From Bdellovibrionales bacterium (GTDB lineage: Bacteria > Bdellovibrionota > Bdellovibrionia > Bdellovibrionales > JAKFYE01): 64,000 nucleotides of DNA. The stretch spans positions 40,048 through 104,047 of the forward strand of contig JAKFYE010000025.1 of NCBI GenBank assembly GCA_021731045.1, read 5' to 3'. This document shows, piece by piece, positions 1-9,146 of the stretch; the first letter of the stretch is position 1, and every line of letters starts with the position of its first letter. A program made the translations under genes and the position numbers. The notes under the pieces were generated by a model. It was not told the DNA's origin, did not search any database, and saw nothing but the letters and a program-made list of their open reading frames with translations.

Positions 1-218
1 TAAATCCATTCTTTTACGGTCTTTACTTTGTCGATATCGTAAAGTCGTTTATCGACAACGTAGCCTTCTTTAAGACTTTCAGTTTCAGCATAGTTGTAGT
101 CTACAATGTAGCAACCAGTTAAACCTTTAAGAGTTTTCATCCCTAGTTTTAGTTGAGCGTCCGAAGCTTCAACTTGAAAACTTATAAAAACGAGAGCTGA
201 GAATAAAAAACGCAACAT
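1..218 (-). CDS. Partial secreted protein, N-terminus only (possibly DUF6607-like)
   Basis: The 72 visible residues begin with a signal peptide (Met-Leu-Arg, a hydrophobic core, cleavage probably after VEA) followed by a short acidic mature region. The start is supported by a GGAG Shine-Dalgarno six bases upstream of the ATG. The mature part contains GCYIVDYNYAETES, which resembles the opening of the DUF6607 family, where a Cys and an 'YAET' motif open the domain; this match is from memory and tentative. The gene runs off the left edge, so its length and C-terminal domains are unknown. It is divergent from the hemerythrin gene; the 247-base gap between them must hold both promoters, but no clear hexamers stand out. 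Confidence 0.6.
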   Translation of the reverse strand, partial: MLRFLFSALVFISFQVEASDAQLKLGMKTLKGLTGCYIVDYNYAETESLKEGYVVDKRLYDIDKVKTVKEWI

Positions 219-465
219 GATTTTCTCCTTAAGACATTTAATTATTACTAAAAATTCTCGCTAGAGTTGCCATTGCTATAAGACAGAGTCAATCGTCTCG
301 TTTTCTTTATAGCGTGTGACATTTAGCCACAAAATCGTGGCAATTCTCCCAACTTTTAATTCGTAAGATATCAAACGCATTTTAATGGCATTCTACAATG
401 GCCATCATCTTGCACTTTAATGTAAATGCACACCAAATGAGAAAGACCAACAGAAAGGATCTTCA

Positions 466-1005
466 ATGAAAATTTATGATGCGTTAAAAAAAGATCACCA
501 AGAAGTACGTGAGTTACTCTCGGAACTCGTGACATTAAGCGAAACAGATCAGGAACGTCGCCATGATCTTGTCTCCGAAATCCGCGATGCTTTAGTGCCT
601 CATTCTCGCGCAGAAGAATCAATTTTTTACAATTCTATGAGATCTCTAGAAGAGGGAAAAGAACACGTGATGCATGGCTATAAAGAGCATATGCAGGCTG
701 AAGTTCTTCTTCGTACTTTACAGGTTATGGATAAAATTGATTCTCACTGGAGAGAAACAGCCAACGAATTAAAAACCGCTCTTGAGCACCACATCGCTGA
801 AGAAGAAGGTGAAATGTTTAGCGTGGCTCAACGTTTGTTTACCGATAGCGAAGCTGAAATGATGGGACAAGCATTTGAACAGCTCAAACCAGAAATTAAA
901 GAAGAGGGTATTATTGGCACTACGGTTGATATGATCGTAAATCTTATGCCTCCAAGATTTACCGATTCTTTTAAGCGCTCGGCTCAAAATCAAGTTCGCC
1001 ACTAA
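466..1005 (+). CDS. Hemerythrin HHE cation-binding domain protein
   Basis: This 179-residue cytoplasmic protein has the iron-ligand pattern of a bacterial hemerythrin: His11 in KKDHQEV, His46 and Glu50 in HSRAEES, a His cluster around 67-75 (HVMHGYKEH) and HHIAEEE near 108-114. Such four-helix bundles bind a non-haem di-iron centre and act in oxygen, NO or iron sensing, or in repair of iron centres. The specific role cannot be read from the sequence. The C-terminal 40 residues form a short extension outside the bundle. AAAGGA lies upstream of the ATG. The gene stands alone and ends at a strong intrinsic terminator, so it is probably monocistronic. Confidence 0.85.
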   Translation: MKIYDALKKDHQEVRELLSELVTLSETDQERRHDLVSEIRDALVPHSRAEESIFYNSMRSLEEGKEHVMHGYKEHMQAEVLLRTLQVMDKIDSHWRETANELKTALEHHIAEEEGEMFSVAQRLFTDSEAEMMGQAFEQLKPEIKEEGIIGTTVDMIVNLMPPRFTDSFKRSAQNQVRH

Positions 1006-1035
1006 TTACCACAAAAAACTACAGCTACGTGGTGC

Positions 1036-1073
1036 AGATGCCGCAAAACAAAATTGTTTTTCGGCATCTTTTT
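1036..1073 (+). terminator. Intrinsic terminator of the hemerythrin gene
   Basis: AGATGCCG pairs with CGGCATCT. An inner AAAACAA/TTGTTTT extends the stem, and a short T tract follows on the plus strand. The reverse direction has no T run, so it should act mainly on plus-strand transcripts even though a minus-strand gene ends three bases away. Confidence 0.75.
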
Positions 1074-1075
1074 AA

Positions 1076-2884
1076 CTATTGATGAAAAGTTTTAGGAATC
1101 GGAAGACCTTCAATTTCCATAATCTTAAGTGCGTTAGTTGACGGCGAGGCTCCGGGCTTTATTTTGTAACTGAAATATAATTTTCCATTCTGAATCGTGT
1201 CTGAAAAATGCCAATTTTTAATGTCTTTGTTTTCTAAAACAGACAACTCAAGGTCATGAGTTGAAATAAAACCGAGTGAGTTCGTTTGACTCAAAAATAA
1301 AATAATTTCGCGGCTGCCTAAAAAGCGCTCACGATTATTTGTGCCTTTAAATATTTCGTCAACTAGGAATAAAACAGGTTGTGTCCCACTCGCCCGATCC
1401 AGAATAAGTTTAAGTCTTTTAACTTCGGCGTAAAAATAACTAGCTCCATCACGTAAGGAATCGCTAACGCGGATGCACGACATAATAGGACCTATAAATG
1501 TAGTAAACGAATTTGCAAATACCGGCGCGCCTGCAAGCGCCAATACGTGATTAGCACCGAGCGTTCGCATAAACGTAGATTTACCGCTCATATTAGAGCC
1601 TGTGAGCATCACAAGTTTTTCATTTTCTAAAACAAAATCATTTGCTACAAACTGCGCATCTCCTAGAGGATGACGTAAACCCGCACAAACAATTTTAGGT
1701 TGTTCAGAGAATTCAGGAAAGTGCGTAGATCGGTATTTAGATAAAAAAGCAAACGAAGCGGTTTCTTCGACCTCTCCCATTTCGTTTAAAACTTGAGATA
1801 GGCATTGCGCGAGTTGTGCGCGGATTTTTTCTAATTGTCGTGAAAAGTAATAGTTCCAAGGAAAAACAAAATTTAAAACGAGCGACACTAACGGATGCGA
1901 ATTTACTGTTAGAAAGCTTAAATAGCGATCAAAGCGCGTAATCAGCAGAACGGGATTGACCAGGTTCAGCTGTGGTAAAATATTGGCTTTAATTTTAGGA
2001 TCAAGCTTCGCCAAATGTTGGAGAACAGGTGTGAGTCGGGCAAAAAGAGTCGAAAGAGTTTGGGCGCGACTGTAAGCCTCTCCCAAAGTTTTTAAACTGA
2101 GAATTGAAAGCAGCGGAAAGAGCGCACGAAAGGTCACTGGCAACTGCAATTGGGGCGTCAAAATTACCAAAAGACTTTCGCTCAGTGCGAGAACCCATAT
2201 TAAAGTAAGCGCCCAATATATTTTTTCATTTTTAGATGTGTAGTCTGACTTTTGAATTTCTTTTTCAAGAAGTGGTATTTCTGCCAATTCGTTTTGACCG
2301 ACAAAACCCAAAACTGTAAATTTTCTGAAGAAGCCGGCGTAAAGTTGAACCGTTTTGACTTGATTTTGTTTTTGGATAATACGTCTTAAGTCTAATGACG
2401 GCTCGATCAGTGTTCGTTGAAGTTTTGTTACACCTTTGGCCGAAAAAGCTTCAGATAAACTTGTCCAAAGTGAATGCTCTCCAAAAACATCAAGATCTCG
2501 ACTGAGTTGTTGGGCTTCTAGAGTCAAGGCTTCAGGTGCATTTACAAGCCAAGGTTGAGAATTTAAATATTCGATCGATTCTGGAGTCATACGTTGACGG
2601 GCGTGCTGTCGTTCATAAAACGCGATAAGAAGTTCAATTTTTTTTCGATAGAGTTTAAGTCGCGTAGACTGAACAACAAAAAAACCAAAAAGCACTAACC
2701 CAATAACTAGAACAGGGAGCTCTAATCTAATTGTTGGAAAGAGCACCGCAACTACAAGAAGGGCAAAAATCAAGAGTGAAATGCCTAAACGAATATTAAA
2801 AATAAGATCTTGGCGGCTTTGAATGATCTCAATGCGCCGCTTTAATTTAGAGGTTCTACTTAAAAAACGTTCTTCCCACTTCAT
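1076..2884 (-). CDS. Membrane-anchored MutS-like ATPase
   Basis: This 602-residue protein carries the MutS C-terminal ATPase core: Walker A TGSNMSGKST at 428-437, Walker B LFLVDE at 505-510, and a conserved STHDLEL switch near 540. The mismatch-recognition domain I is absent. Two pairs of hydrophobic segments (about 31-72 and 223-265) predict a membrane-bound protein. Related MutS-family proteins of about 600 residues with N-terminal helices are known in several phyla, and their role is not established. The conserved lever and clamp helices flanking the ATPase suggest a DNA-binding dimer, but membrane tethering argues against ordinary mismatch repair. It is divergent from the ABC transporter genes, with 32 bases between start codons. 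Confidence 0.8.
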   Translation of the reverse strand: MKWEERFLSRTSKLKRRIEIIQSRQDLIFNIRLGISLLIFALLVVAVLFPTIRLELPVLVIGLVLFGFFVVQSTRLKLYRKKIELLIAFYERQHARQRMTPESIEYLNSQPWLVNAPEALTLEAQQLSRDLDVFGEHSLWTSLSEAFSAKGVTKLQRTLIEPSLDLRRIIQKQNQVKTVQLYAGFFRKFTVLGFVGQNELAEIPLLEKEIQKSDYTSKNEKIYWALTLIWVLALSESLLVILTPQLQLPVTFRALFPLLSILSLKTLGEAYSRAQTLSTLFARLTPVLQHLAKLDPKIKANILPQLNLVNPVLLITRFDRYLSFLTVNSHPLVSLVLNFVFPWNYYFSRQLEKIRAQLAQCLSQVLNEMGEVEETASFAFLSKYRSTHFPEFSEQPKIVCAGLRHPLGDAQFVANDFVLENEKLVMLTGSNMSGKSTFMRTLGANHVLALAGAPVFANSFTTFIGPIMSCIRVSDSLRDGASYFYAEVKRLKLILDRASGTQPVLFLVDEIFKGTNNRERFLGSREIILFLSQTNSLGFISTHDLELSVLENKDIKNWHFSDTIQNGKLYFSYKIKPGASPSTNALKIMEIEGLPIPKTFHQ

Positions 2885-2916
2885 TGTTGAACAAGTATGA
2901 GCTAATCTTATGTACT

Positions 2917-3861
2917 ATGTCATCATCTGCACCGATTTATTTGCAAAATCTAGTCAAAACCTACAAGAAAATCAAAGGGGATAAAGCTGATGCGGTTCTC
3001 GCAGTTCAAGATGTCAGTCTAGAGATGAAACCAGGCGAGATTTTAGGACTTCTTGGTCCGAACGGCGCGGGTAAAACCACTATTATATCTATTTTGACAT
3101 CTCTAGAGAGTTCTTCGTCTGGTGGGGCTTTTATTTTTGGACATAACGTAGAATCCAATGATCGCGCTGTTTGGGCGCAGGTTAAAAATCTTTACGGCCT
3201 TGTTCCACAAGAAATTGTGAATCATGGTTTTTTTACTGTGTACGAAGTTTTGACGTTTATCTCGGGTTATCATGGCATTAAAAATAATCGCGAGAGAATC
3301 GAATATCTTTTACGACGTTTAGCACTTTGGGATCATAAAGATAAAAAAGTGGCCCAGTTAAGCGGCGGAATGAAGCGACGATTTCTTATTGCTAAGGCTC
3401 TTGTGCATTCACCTCAATTGCTCTTATTAGATGAACCTACCGCTGGAGTAGATATTGAATTACGAAACACACTTTGGACTTTTGTAAAAGAGCTTCACGC
3501 ACAAGGCACCTCAATTCTTTTAACCACGCATTATCTCGAAGAAGCAGAGCAACTTTGCGATCGCGTTGCGATCATCGACAAAGGAAAAATTAAACGGGTA
3601 GGGCCGACTAAAGAGTTGATAAAATCTTTAACGCAAAGACGTGTTCATATCTCTTTAAAATCAGCTGTCGAAGTGTTGCAGTCTCCTTATCTAATTTCAC
3701 AAACTCCAACCGATTTAATCTTTAAGCTCCCTTCGACTATGGTATTGGGAGATCTTTTGAGTACAACAAAACTTGATACTAGTAAGGTAACAGATTTCAA
3801 AATTTATGAGGGCACTTTGCAAGAAGCCTTTTTACATATACTTGATGAAGGACGGGCGTAA
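2917..3861 (+). CDS. ABC-2 type transporter, ATP-binding subunit
   Basis: The ATPase has all catalytic motifs: Walker A GPNGAGKTT, signature LSGGMKRR, Walker B LLLLDEPTAGVD and the switch His in TTHYLEEAE. The last 80 or so residues form the small C-terminal domain common in ABC-2 exporters of the YadG/NodI/DrrA type. The ATG at 2917 gives a conventional N-terminus. An upstream TTG at 2884 would touch the divergent start and lacks a ribosome site. The stop overlaps the permease ATG by one base, so the two are translationally coupled. The substrate is unknown; relatives export drugs, polysaccharides or lipids. Confidence 0.88.
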   Translation: MSSSAPIYLQNLVKTYKKIKGDKADAVLAVQDVSLEMKPGEILGLLGPNGAGKTTIISILTSLESSSSGGAFIFGHNVESNDRAVWAQVKNLYGLVPQEIVNHGFFTVYEVLTFISGYHGIKNNRERIEYLLRRLALWDHKDKKVAQLSGGMKRRFLIAKALVHSPQLLLLDEPTAGVDIELRNTLWTFVKELHAQGTSILLTTHYLEEAEQLCDRVAIIDKGKIKRVGPTKELIKSLTQRRVHISLKSAVEVLQSPYLISQTPTDLIFKLPSTMVLGDLLSTTKLDTSKVTDFKIYEGTLQEAFLHILDEGRA

Positions 3862-4655
3862 TGAGCACGCAAAGTTTAGGTTGGACGCCTTTTTTTACTT
3901 TGGTTCATAAGGAAATTTTGCGGTTTATAAAAGTGGTTGGTCAAACCGTACTTAGTCCCATTGTAAACTCGACGCTCTATTTATTGATATTCGGTGTGAG
4001 TTTGGGTGGTCAAATTCAAATGAGTAATGGCTTTACGTATTTAGCCTTTTTAATTCCCGGTCTCGTGATGATGGCGGCATTGAACAACGCCTATCAAAAT
4101 TCTTCGAGTTCTATTATTGGATCCAAGTTTCATGGAGATTTACAAGATCTTAGAACTGTTCCAATTTCGGGACAAGAAATTGTGTGGGCCATGTCTTTTG
4201 CAGGTTTGGTTCGCGGATCTCTCGTAGGCTTTCTAACTTTCTTAGTGGGACAAGCTTTTTATTTTTATACAGAGTCGCAACTTATAACGATCGCCCATCC
4301 CGGATTATTAGCTTTCTTTATTTGTGTGGGAACATTTAGTTTCGCGATGCTCGGAATTGCCGTGGGGTTTTATGCAACCGGCTTTGAAAAAATCAACGCG
4401 ATAGGATCCTTTATACTTTTACCGTTGATGTATTTAGGCGGCGTCTTTTTTTCACTTCAAAACCTTCATCCGGTTTGGCAAATGATTTCCAAAGCAAATC
4501 CTTTGTTTTATTTCATAAATGGAATTCGCTATAGTTTTTTAGGAGTTTCAGACATCCCGATTGAAACCGCGGCCGTGGTTTCTATATTTAGTTTAATTGT
4601 TATGCTCACGATTGCCACTCGCTGCGTAAGGCATGGATCATATGCTCGTTGGTAA
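3861..4655 (+). CDS. ABC-2 type transporter, permease subunit (YadH-like)
   Basis: A 264-residue integral membrane protein with about six hydrophobic helices and the ABC-2 layout: a short cytoplasmic N-terminus with the coupling segment VHKEILRFIK, then helices from residue 27 on. The motif LGGVFFSLQNLHPVW near 192-206 is typical of the YadH/NodJ branch. It overlaps the ATPase gene by one base and should form a 2+2 half-transporter with it. No accessory periplasmic gene is next to it, and the substrate cannot be inferred. Confidence 0.88.
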   Translation: MSTQSLGWTPFFTLVHKEILRFIKVVGQTVLSPIVNSTLYLLIFGVSLGGQIQMSNGFTYLAFLIPGLVMMAALNNAYQNSSSSIIGSKFHGDLQDLRTVPISGQEIVWAMSFAGLVRGSLVGFLTFLVGQAFYFYTESQLITIAHPGLLAFFICVGTFSFAMLGIAVGFYATGFEKINAIGSFILLPLMYLGGVFFSLQNLHPVWQMISKANPLFYFINGIRYSFLGVSDIPIETAAVVSIFSLIVMLTIATRCVRHGSYARW

Positions 4656-4716
4656 CGTATTGGTCAGTAGCGTAGAGGTTCGTAAAAAAATATGAGGAAT
4701 ACTTTAGGAGAAGTAA

Positions 4717-6081
4717 ATGTTTGATCAACTATCGAATAAACTTTTAGATTCGTTAAAAAAATTAGGTCGCCAATCTAAAATTACTGAAGACAACATCCAA
4801 GAAACGCTCAAAGAAATTCGTATGAGCTTGCTCGAAGCCGACGTGAATTTTAAAGTCGTGAAGGCATTTATTGACCGAGTAAAAGAAAAAGCTGTAGGCC
4901 AACACGTTGTTGGCCAAATTTCAGCGGGACAACAGTTTGTAAAGATCGTTCATGATGAGTTGGTAACTCTTTTAGGAAGTACGAGCACAGATCTTAATGT
5001 TCGCAGCCAACCTGCAGTTATTTTAATGGTGGGTTTACAGGGAACAGGTAAAACCACCACCTCCGCAAAACTTGCGCTTCATATTCGAAAAAAACTCGGC
5101 AAAAAACCAGGCCTTGTACCTGCCGACGTTTACCGACCTGCCGCCATTGAACAGCTTAAAATTTTAGGTGCTCAAAATAATATTCCTGTATTTCCGTCAC
5201 AAGCGTCTCAAAAACCCGAAGAGATTTTAGAAAAAGCAAAGGCTTGGGCCAAGGACGAAATGGTTGAAGTCCTTATTCTTGATACTGCCGGTCGCCTGCA
5301 AATAGATGACGAATTGATGTCTGAGCTTCAGCGTCTTAAAACCATTGGGTCTCCTGACGAAATTTTATTGGTCGCCGATGCCATGTTGGGGCAGCAATCG
5401 GTCAATGTAGCCGAAGGCTTTAATTCCAAATTAGGACTTACCGGATTGATCTTAACAAAAATTGATGGCGATGCGCGTGGTGGTGCGGCACTCAGCATTC
5501 GTGAGACCTTAGGGATTCCCATTAAGTTTTTAGGTATTGGTGAAAACGTGACCGCGCTTGAGGTGTTTCATCCTGACCGCTTGGCTTCGCGAATTCTGGA
5601 TATGGGTGACGTACTTAGCTTGGTCGAAAAAGCTCATGAAGTGGTAGATCAAGATAAAGCATTAAAAGCGGCCAAAAAAATGGCTAAAGGTGATTTTACT
5701 GTTGAAGATTTCCTAGAACAAATTCGTCAAATGAAAAAACTCGGGAGTTTTGAAAGCATTCTTAAAATGCTTCCAGGTATGGGGCAGATGACAAAACAGC
5801 TTAAAGATATGGCTCCTCCCGATGAAGAGATAAAAAAAATCGAAGCGATTATTTGTTCGATGACACTTAAAGAGCGACAGAATCATTTAATTCTTAATGG
5901 TTCTAGACGTTTACGAATTGCTAAAGGAAGTGGCACTGAGGTTAAAGACGTGAACAAATTTATTAAGCAATTTGAGCAGAGCAAAAAAATGATGTCGTCA
6001 TTAATGAAGATGGGAATGGGCAAGGGCGGTTTTGGTGGAGGCGGTAAGGGCCCAGGATCCGGTAGCTTTTTTCCGTTTTAA
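4717..6081 (+). CDS. ffh: Signal recognition particle GTPase Ffh
   Basis: Ffh binds signal sequences of nascent membrane proteins together with 4.5S RNA and docks on FtsY. The 454-residue protein shows the N domain, G1 GLQGTGKTT near residue 107, G3 DTAGR near 190, G4 TKIDGD near 247, and the C-terminal M domain with SGT followed by a Met/Gly-rich tail (MMSSLMKMGMGKGG). AGGAG precedes the ATG. It opens the rpsP-khpA-rimM-trmD-rplS run, an order common in bacteria. Confidence 0.97.
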   Translation: MFDQLSNKLLDSLKKLGRQSKITEDNIQETLKEIRMSLLEADVNFKVVKAFIDRVKEKAVGQHVVGQISAGQQFVKIVHDELVTLLGSTSTDLNVRSQPAVILMVGLQGTGKTTTSAKLALHIRKKLGKKPGLVPADVYRPAAIEQLKILGAQNNIPVFPSQASQKPEEILEKAKAWAKDEMVEVLILDTAGRLQIDDELMSELQRLKTIGSPDEILLVADAMLGQQSVNVAEGFNSKLGLTGLILTKIDGDARGGAALSIRETLGIPIKFLGIGENVTALEVFHPDRLASRILDMGDVLSLVEKAHEVVDQDKALKAAKKMAKGDFTVEDFLEQIRQMKKLGSFESILKMLPGMGQMTKQLKDMAPPDEEIKKIEAIICSMTLKERQNHLILNGSRRLRIAKGSGTEVKDVNKFIKQFEQSKKMMSSLMKMGMGKGGFGGGGKGPGSGSFFPF

Positions 6082-6156
6082 TGAGTCATTTTGGACTATT
6101 GACACACTTCGGGTTTCGTGGGACTTTCCACTCCTCGTGTCATAAAAGGAGCAGAA

Positions 6157-6411
6157 ATGGTTGTCATTCGACTTGCGCGATTTGGAGCTACGCATACACC
6201 TCGTTACCGAGTGATGGTAGCCGATCAACGCAGATATAGAAATAGTCGTTTTATTGAAAACGTAGGTTTTTACGATCCAAAAGCATCAGGCAAAGCAGTT
6301 GGCCTACAGTTGGATATCGAAAAAATTAATGATTGGATTAAAAAAGGTGCGCAGCCTACTGATCGCGTAAAATCATTAATCAGAAAGCTGGGAAAAACAC
6401 AAACAGCTTAG
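6157..6411 (+). CDS. rpsP: 30S ribosomal protein bS16
   Basis: The 84-residue product begins with the conserved MVVIRLARFG and contains PRYRVMVADQR, both diagnostic of bS16. The ATG at 6157 is chosen because AAAGGAG lies six bases upstream and the N-terminus then matches the family; a GTG 39 bases upstream would add residues not found in bS16. It is followed 21 bases later by khpA. Confidence 0.96.
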   Translation: MVVIRLARFGATHTPRYRVMVADQRRYRNSRFIENVGFYDPKASGKAVGLQLDIEKINDWIKKGAQPTDRVKSLIRKLGKTQTA

Positions 6412-6432
6412 TTTTGTGTTGTAGGAGATGAA

Positions 6433-6678
6433 ATGGATCACAGCAGTTTAAAAGATCTTGTAGAATTTATGGCGAAGTCGTTGGTCGACAAACCAGATGA
6501 AGTTGAAGTGAACGAAGTTGTTGGAGAACAAACAACTGTTGTTGAACTTAAAGTCGCAAAAGAAGATCTCGGTAAAGTGATCGGAAAACAAGGTCGCACA
6601 GCACGTTCTATGAGAACTATTTTGAATGCTGCCAGTACGAAATTGCATAAACGTAGCGTTCTCGAAATCGTAGAATAG
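6433..6678 (+). CDS. khpA: KH-domain RNA-binding protein KhpA
   Basis: An 81-residue single KH domain with the GXXG loop [11 protein letters not shown] near residues 50-60. KhpA proteins bind RNA, often with KhpB/EloR, and in many bacteria sit between rpsP and rimM as here. The helix after GXXG ([10 protein letters not shown]) matches the family. GTAGGAG is placed before the ATG. A terminator-like hairpin directly downstream separates it from rimM. Confidence 0.93.
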   Translation: MDHSSLKDLVEFMAKSLVDKPDEVEVNEVVGEQTTVVELKVAKEDLGKVIGKQGRTARSMRTILNAASTKLHKRSVLEIVE

Positions 6679-6707
6679 TTTTATTTTATTTAAAGAGATT
6701 GAACATC

Positions 6708-6737
6708 AAGGCACCCTCAACAGCGGTGCCTTTTTTT
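6708..6737 (+). terminator. Intrinsic terminator/attenuator between khpA and rimM
   Basis: AAGGCACC and GGTGCCTT form a GC-rich stem around a nine-base loop, followed directly by seven T. It lies inside the translation operon, 19 bases before the rimM ATG. It would make rimM-trmD expression depend on read-through or on a promoter further down. No promoter is obvious in the 18 bases after the T tract. Confidence 0.8.
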
Positions 6738-6755
6738 ATACCGAAAGTAGTGAAT

Positions 6756-7286
6756 ATGTCTGAAATGATGGAAGTTGGAAAAGTTAGAGATGCACATGGG
6801 CTGAAGGGCGAGTTGTTTCTTATATTTTTTGCGGAAGAGTGCGCATGGCTTGATAAAGTTAAAACTTTAAAACTGCAAGGCGCCACTCCCAACAAAGATG
6901 GTAAGCATAAACGCGAAACCAAAGAGCTCACGATCAAAAATTACCGTCCACACAAAAAAGGTGTGATCTTAAAATTTGAAGAACTGCCGGATCGTACAGA
7001 AGCCGAAAAACTAATTGGATACACAATCACGATTCCTAAAGATTTGCTAACAAGTAAAAAGGGCGAAGAGATTTTTTTAACTGAAATCGAAGGCTTTACG
7101 GTTTTTAACAATGAAGATAAAGTCGGTGAAATCGCTAGTTTTTATTCAAACGGCGCTCAGGATATTTTAATTGTTAAAGGTGATAAAGGTAATGTTGAGA
7201 TACCACTGATTAAAGAGTTCATTTTAGAAATCCTCTGGGACAAAAAACAAATTCGTTTTAAATTACCCGAAGGATTGATCGAATAA
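6756..7286 (+). CDS. rimM: Ribosome maturation factor RimM
   Basis: RimM helps assemble the 30S head by binding uS19. The 176-residue product has the N-terminal motif VGKVRDAHGLKGELFL and the C-terminal PRC-barrel region with FYSNGAQDILIVK and EIPLIKEFI. The ATG at 6756 gives the canonical N-terminus. A TTG at 6699 would put coding sequence through the terminator hairpin and is rejected. Only one base separates the stop from the trmD ATG. Confidence 0.95.
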   Translation: MSEMMEVGKVRDAHGLKGELFLIFFAEECAWLDKVKTLKLQGATPNKDGKHKRETKELTIKNYRPHKKGVILKFEELPDRTEAEKLIGYTITIPKDLLTSKKGEEIFLTEIEGFTVFNNEDKVGEIASFYSNGAQDILIVKGDKGNVEIPLIKEFILEILWDKKQIRFKLPEGLIE

Positions 7287-7287
7287 A

Positions 7288-8073
7288 ATGACTTTTTCGG
7301 TTGGGGTAATTACGGCTTTTCCTGAACTCTTTGAGGCCTTTTCAAAAAAAGGCCTTATCGGCCAGGCTATTCAGAATCAAAAAATCGAATTTTCAACTTT
7401 AAATCCGCGCGAGTTTACCACCGATCTTCATAAAACAATCGACGACCGGCCCTATGGTGGTGGCGATGGTATGATTATGTTAGCTGAGCCACTTGAAAAA
7501 GCGGTCCTGAATATTAAAACCCATAATCCTGACTCGCGAGTGATTTATCTATCACCCCAAGGAGAAAAACTAACGGATTCATTAGCCCGTACGCTGGCCA
7601 CTGAAGAGGGTATAATTCTTATCTGCGGTCGCTATGGCGGAGTCGACGAGCGGTTTATCACGACTCATGTAGATCAAGAGATCTCCGTTGGTGACTACAT
7701 ATTAAACGGCGGTGAAGTCGGAGCGATGTGTGTTATTGAGGCAGTTTCAAGATTTTTGCCTGGAGTTTTAGGTAATTACGTCAGTTCTCAAAAGGACTCC
7801 TTTAGCGAGGGACTTTTGGAGTTTCCTCAGCTTACTCGACCTCCCGAATATGCCGGTTTAAAAGTCCCCGCGGTTCTGACTTCGGGAGATCATAAAGCGA
7901 TTGAAAAGTGGCGACATACAATGAGCCTATTAAGAACATATTTTCGACGCCCAGAGCTTCTAGAAACAAATGATCCTCAAGTAGAATCTGCGCTTAAGTT
8001 TTATGCGGAAATGTCAGAAAATGATCGACGCGCGTGCGGACTCCCTTTTCGTGACACTCACTTGACCGTATAG
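7288..8073 (+). CDS. trmD: tRNA (guanine-N1-)-methyltransferase TrmD
   Basis: TrmD methylates G37 of tRNAs using S-adenosylmethionine. The 261-residue protein carries the trefoil-knot sequences YLSPQGEKL and LICGRYGGVDERF, followed by SVGDYILNGGE, and the substrate region RPYGGGDGMIM. Length and motif spacing are normal. It is translationally coupled to rimM. Confidence 0.97.
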   Translation: MTFSVGVITAFPELFEAFSKKGLIGQAIQNQKIEFSTLNPREFTTDLHKTIDDRPYGGGDGMIMLAEPLEKAVLNIKTHNPDSRVIYLSPQGEKLTDSLARTLATEEGIILICGRYGGVDERFITTHVDQEISVGDYILNGGEVGAMCVIEAVSRFLPGVLGNYVSSQKDSFSEGLLEFPQLTRPPEYAGLKVPAVLTSGDHKAIEKWRHTMSLLRTYFRRPELLETNDPQVESALKFYAEMSENDRRACGLPFRDTHLTV

Positions 8074-8121
8074 TGCACCCATGCTAATTCCTCTTTCTTA
8101 CCCGTTTAAGGAGAGCTCATC

Positions 8122-8508
8122 ATGCTAGATTTAATTCGTCGCGTTACAATGAAGAATACAGAGAAGTCAGTTGCTGGAAGCTTCTACACAGGCGACACCG
8201 TTGAGGTTTCCGTAAAAATTCGTGAAGGTGAAAAAGAAAGAGTTCAGCTTTACAAAGGCGTTGTGATGAAAATTTCTGGTGCGGGAGCTGGGCGCTCTTT
8301 TACTGTAAGAAAAATTTCTGATGGCGTTGGTGTCGAAAGAACTTTCCCTTTTGAAAGCCCTTCTATTGATAAAGTTCGAGTTGTATCTAAAGGAACAGTT
8401 CGTCGCGCACGTTTATTTTATCTTCGCAATCTTGAAGGTAAAGCCGCACGTATTGATTCTGAGCTTGTAAACACAGCTAAAGAAACAACAAAAGCTCCCG
8501 TACAATAA
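8122..8508 (+). CDS. rplS: 50S ribosomal protein bL19
   Basis: The 128-residue protein has the bL19 core [17 protein letters not shown], the [11 protein letters not shown] turn and the [17 protein letters not shown] block. A strong AAGGAG lies ahead of the ATG. The C-terminal extension after [16 protein letters not shown] is slightly longer than in E. coli. It closes the rpsP-trmD set; rnhB follows eight bases later. Confidence 0.97.
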   Translation: MLDLIRRVTMKNTEKSVAGSFYTGDTVEVSVKIREGEKERVQLYKGVVMKISGAGAGRSFTVRKISDGVGVERTFPFESPSIDKVRVVSKGTVRRARLFYLRNLEGKAARIDSELVNTAKETTKAPVQ

Positions 8509-8516
8509 ACAAATAA

Positions 8517-9146
8517 ATGGCAAAATCCTCAAAGGGTTTCGAAGCGTTTGATTGGCGAGTTTTAAAACCCTCGCCCATAATTGGCGTTGATGAAGCTGGT
8601 CGAGGCTGTTTAGCTGGGCCAGTTTTTGCGGGCGCAGTCATAGTACAATCAGAAATCGGCATTACGGAATTCACAGATTCAAAACTGTTATCCGAGTCTC
8701 GTCGCGAAGAACTCTTTGAGATAATTTTAGAACACCATCATGTCGGTATCGGCTCTGCATCTGTTGAAGAAATCGAAAAACTTAATATTTTAAACGCAGC
8801 ATTGCTGGCGATGAAGCGAGCGGTTGAGAATCTTAAGATGAATAATGGGCATGTTATTGTCGATGGCATTTTTAAGATTAAAGATCTTAAAAATTTTGAA
8901 CAGACCACTTTAATCAAAGGTGATTTGAGAGCGACCCCCGTCGCAGCGGCATCGATCGTAGCTAAGGTTTCGCGTGATCGTTTGATGAAGAAAATGGGGC
9001 AAGAACTACCGGTTTATGGATTTGAAAAACATAAAGGTTATTCAACAGAAGCTCATATGCAAGCCATTGAAAAACATGGACCATGTCTTCACCATCGACG
9101 CACTTTTGCTGGCGTCAAGGAATTCATCACTTCCCATATATTGTAA
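8517..9146 (+). CDS. rnhB: Ribonuclease HII
   Basis: RNase HII cuts the RNA strand of RNA-DNA hybrids and single ribonucleotides in DNA. The 209-residue protein shows the catalytic motif [13 protein letters not shown] near residue 23, [13 protein letters not shown], the Asp in IVDGIF, and the C-terminal YGFEKHKGY and HRRTF. Its position after rplS and its overlap with yraN are typical. The ribosome site before the ATG is weak, and translation may be coupled to rplS. Confidence 0.96.
   Translation: MAKSSKGFEAFDWRVLKPSPIIGVDEAGRGCLAGPVFAGAVIVQSEIGITEFTDSKLLSESRREELFEIILEHHHVGIGSASVEEIEKLNILNAALLAMKRAVENLKMNNGHVIVDGIFKIKDLKNFEQTTLIKGDLRATPVAAASIVAKVSRDRLMKKMGQELPVYGFEKHKGYSTEAHMQAIEKHGPCLHHRRTFAGVKEFITSHIL

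Noticed and set aside
6118..6156. Longer rpsP starting at GTG 6118
   Set aside because: The added 13 residues are absent from bS16, and AAAGGAG clearly serves the ATG at 6157.
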